A stretch of 6,264 nucleotides of DNA. Origin: an uncultured Caryophanales bacterium. GTDB taxonomy: Bacteria > Bacillota_I > Bacilli_A > RF39 > UBA660. Below the pieces are notes generated by a model that saw only the letters and a program-made list of their open reading frames with translations, made no database searches and was not told the origin of the DNA. The stretch covers positions 1 to 6,264 of the forward strand of contig CALCBO010000266.1 in the NCBI GenBank assembly GCA_937897245.1, given 5' to 3'. The position numbers were made by a program, and so were the translations under genes. Position 1 is the first letter of the stretch, and each line of letters begins with the position of its first letter. This document shows positions 5,988-6,264 of the stretch, in pieces.

Positions 5988-6264
5988 ATGGCGACTAAAA
6001 AGTCCAAATCGTCGACCAAGTCCAACAAGGACAAATCGACCAAACCGAAAACCGCCGAGACGTCTGCTAAAAAGACAGAGCTCGAAGCGCCTAAAACCAA
6101 CACGGTGGAGAAAAAAAGCGAGGAAAAGTCCACCACTGGCAAATCTTGCCTTTCCGGCTTCTTCGCTAAGAAATACGAAGGAAAGGAGAGCATCCTTACT
6201 ATCTTCAAGAATCATAAATTCTACGGTGCCCTACTTGGCGAAATCATCGGCACCATGCTCTTGG
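5988..6264 (+). CDS. Probable MIP/aquaporin-family channel, 5' part, with Lys-rich tail
   Basis: The gene runs off the window; 92 codons are seen. ATG 5988 follows a near-perfect AAAGGAGG. Residues 1-50 form a low-complexity tail of Lys, Ser, Thr and Glu with few hydrophobic residues, expected to be disordered and cytosolic. Residues about 68-92, SILTIFKNHKFYGALLGEIIGTMLL, lead into a membrane helix. The GExxGTxLL pattern matches the first transmembrane helix of MIP channels, which pass water, glycerol or small solutes. The two NPA boxes that would prove this lie beyond the edge. Codon use is foreign to the window: by hand count 59 of 92 third positions are G or C (many TCC, TCG, ACC, ACG, AAG), whereas its neighbours end mostly in A or T. 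This suggests transfer from a higher-GC donor or an assembly join. The family call is moderate; the reading frame and start are firm. Confidence 0.6.
   Translation, partial: MATKKSKSSTKSNKDKSTKPKTAETSAKKTELEAPKTNTVEKKSEEKSTTGKSCLSGFFAKKYEGKESILTIFKNHKFYGALLGEIIGTMLL

Noticed and set aside
5816..6215. Two long minus-strand open frames antisense to the channel gene
   Set aside because: They arise from the biased codon use of the plus-strand channel gene, are rich in Phe/Leu/Arg runs, and cross the divergent promoter region.

Overview
The window is AT-rich and compact, with strong AAGGAGG-type ribosome binding sites, extended -10 promoters (TGnTATAAT) and U-tract terminators. UGA is used as a stop and Trp is encoded by UGG, so the code is the standard bacterial one and not the Mycoplasma code. 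This fits a low-GC Firmicutes/Bacilli relative, probably an uncultured host-associated lineage. No rRNA or tRNA gene or taxonomic marker is present, so that placement is an inference.

Layout. (1) Positions 1-542, minus strand: the middle of a COG3950-type AAA/ABC-fold ATPase of the kind common in defence islands. It starts at a well-formed promoter and RBS but lacks the Walker A part of the family, and it is cut by the window edge just before Walker B. (2) Positions 699-2608, plus strand, divergent from the ATPase: a two-gene operon with a 20-bp gap, ending in a hairpin terminator. It encodes a JAMM (JAB/MPN) metalloprotease-like protein with an intact metal site and an alpha/beta-fold serine hydrolase with a GxSxS elbow. 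I do not recognise this pair as a named system. (3) Positions 2609-2998: a 390-bp stretch without a convincing gene, holding two terminators and a possible zinc-knuckle relic. (4) Positions 2999-3886, minus strand: a DUF362 protein. It is divergent from a protein-kinase-fold gene at 4034-4960, plus strand. (5) Positions 4984-5877, minus strand: ornithine carbamoyltransferase, convergent with the kinase gene across a shared bidirectional terminator and lacking its usual first ~35 residues. (6) Positions 5988-6264, plus strand, running off the edge: the start of a probable MIP/aquaporin-family channel with a long Lys/Ser/Thr-rich N-terminal tail. Its codon use is very different from the rest of the window. 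It is divergent from the carbamoyltransferase across a 27-bp dyad whose two arms are each a perfect extended -10.

How the genes relate. The accessory-looking part is the left third: ATPase fragment plus JAMM/hydrolase operon, an arrangement compatible with a defence or protein-processing module, though no ubiquitin-like protein, E1/E2 enzyme, nuclease or cyclase is seen in the window. The middle and right are single-gene housekeeping-like units with their own promoters and terminators. The junction around 5878-5988 (truncated carbamoyltransferase beside a compositionally foreign gene) looks like a recombination or transfer boundary, or an assembly join.
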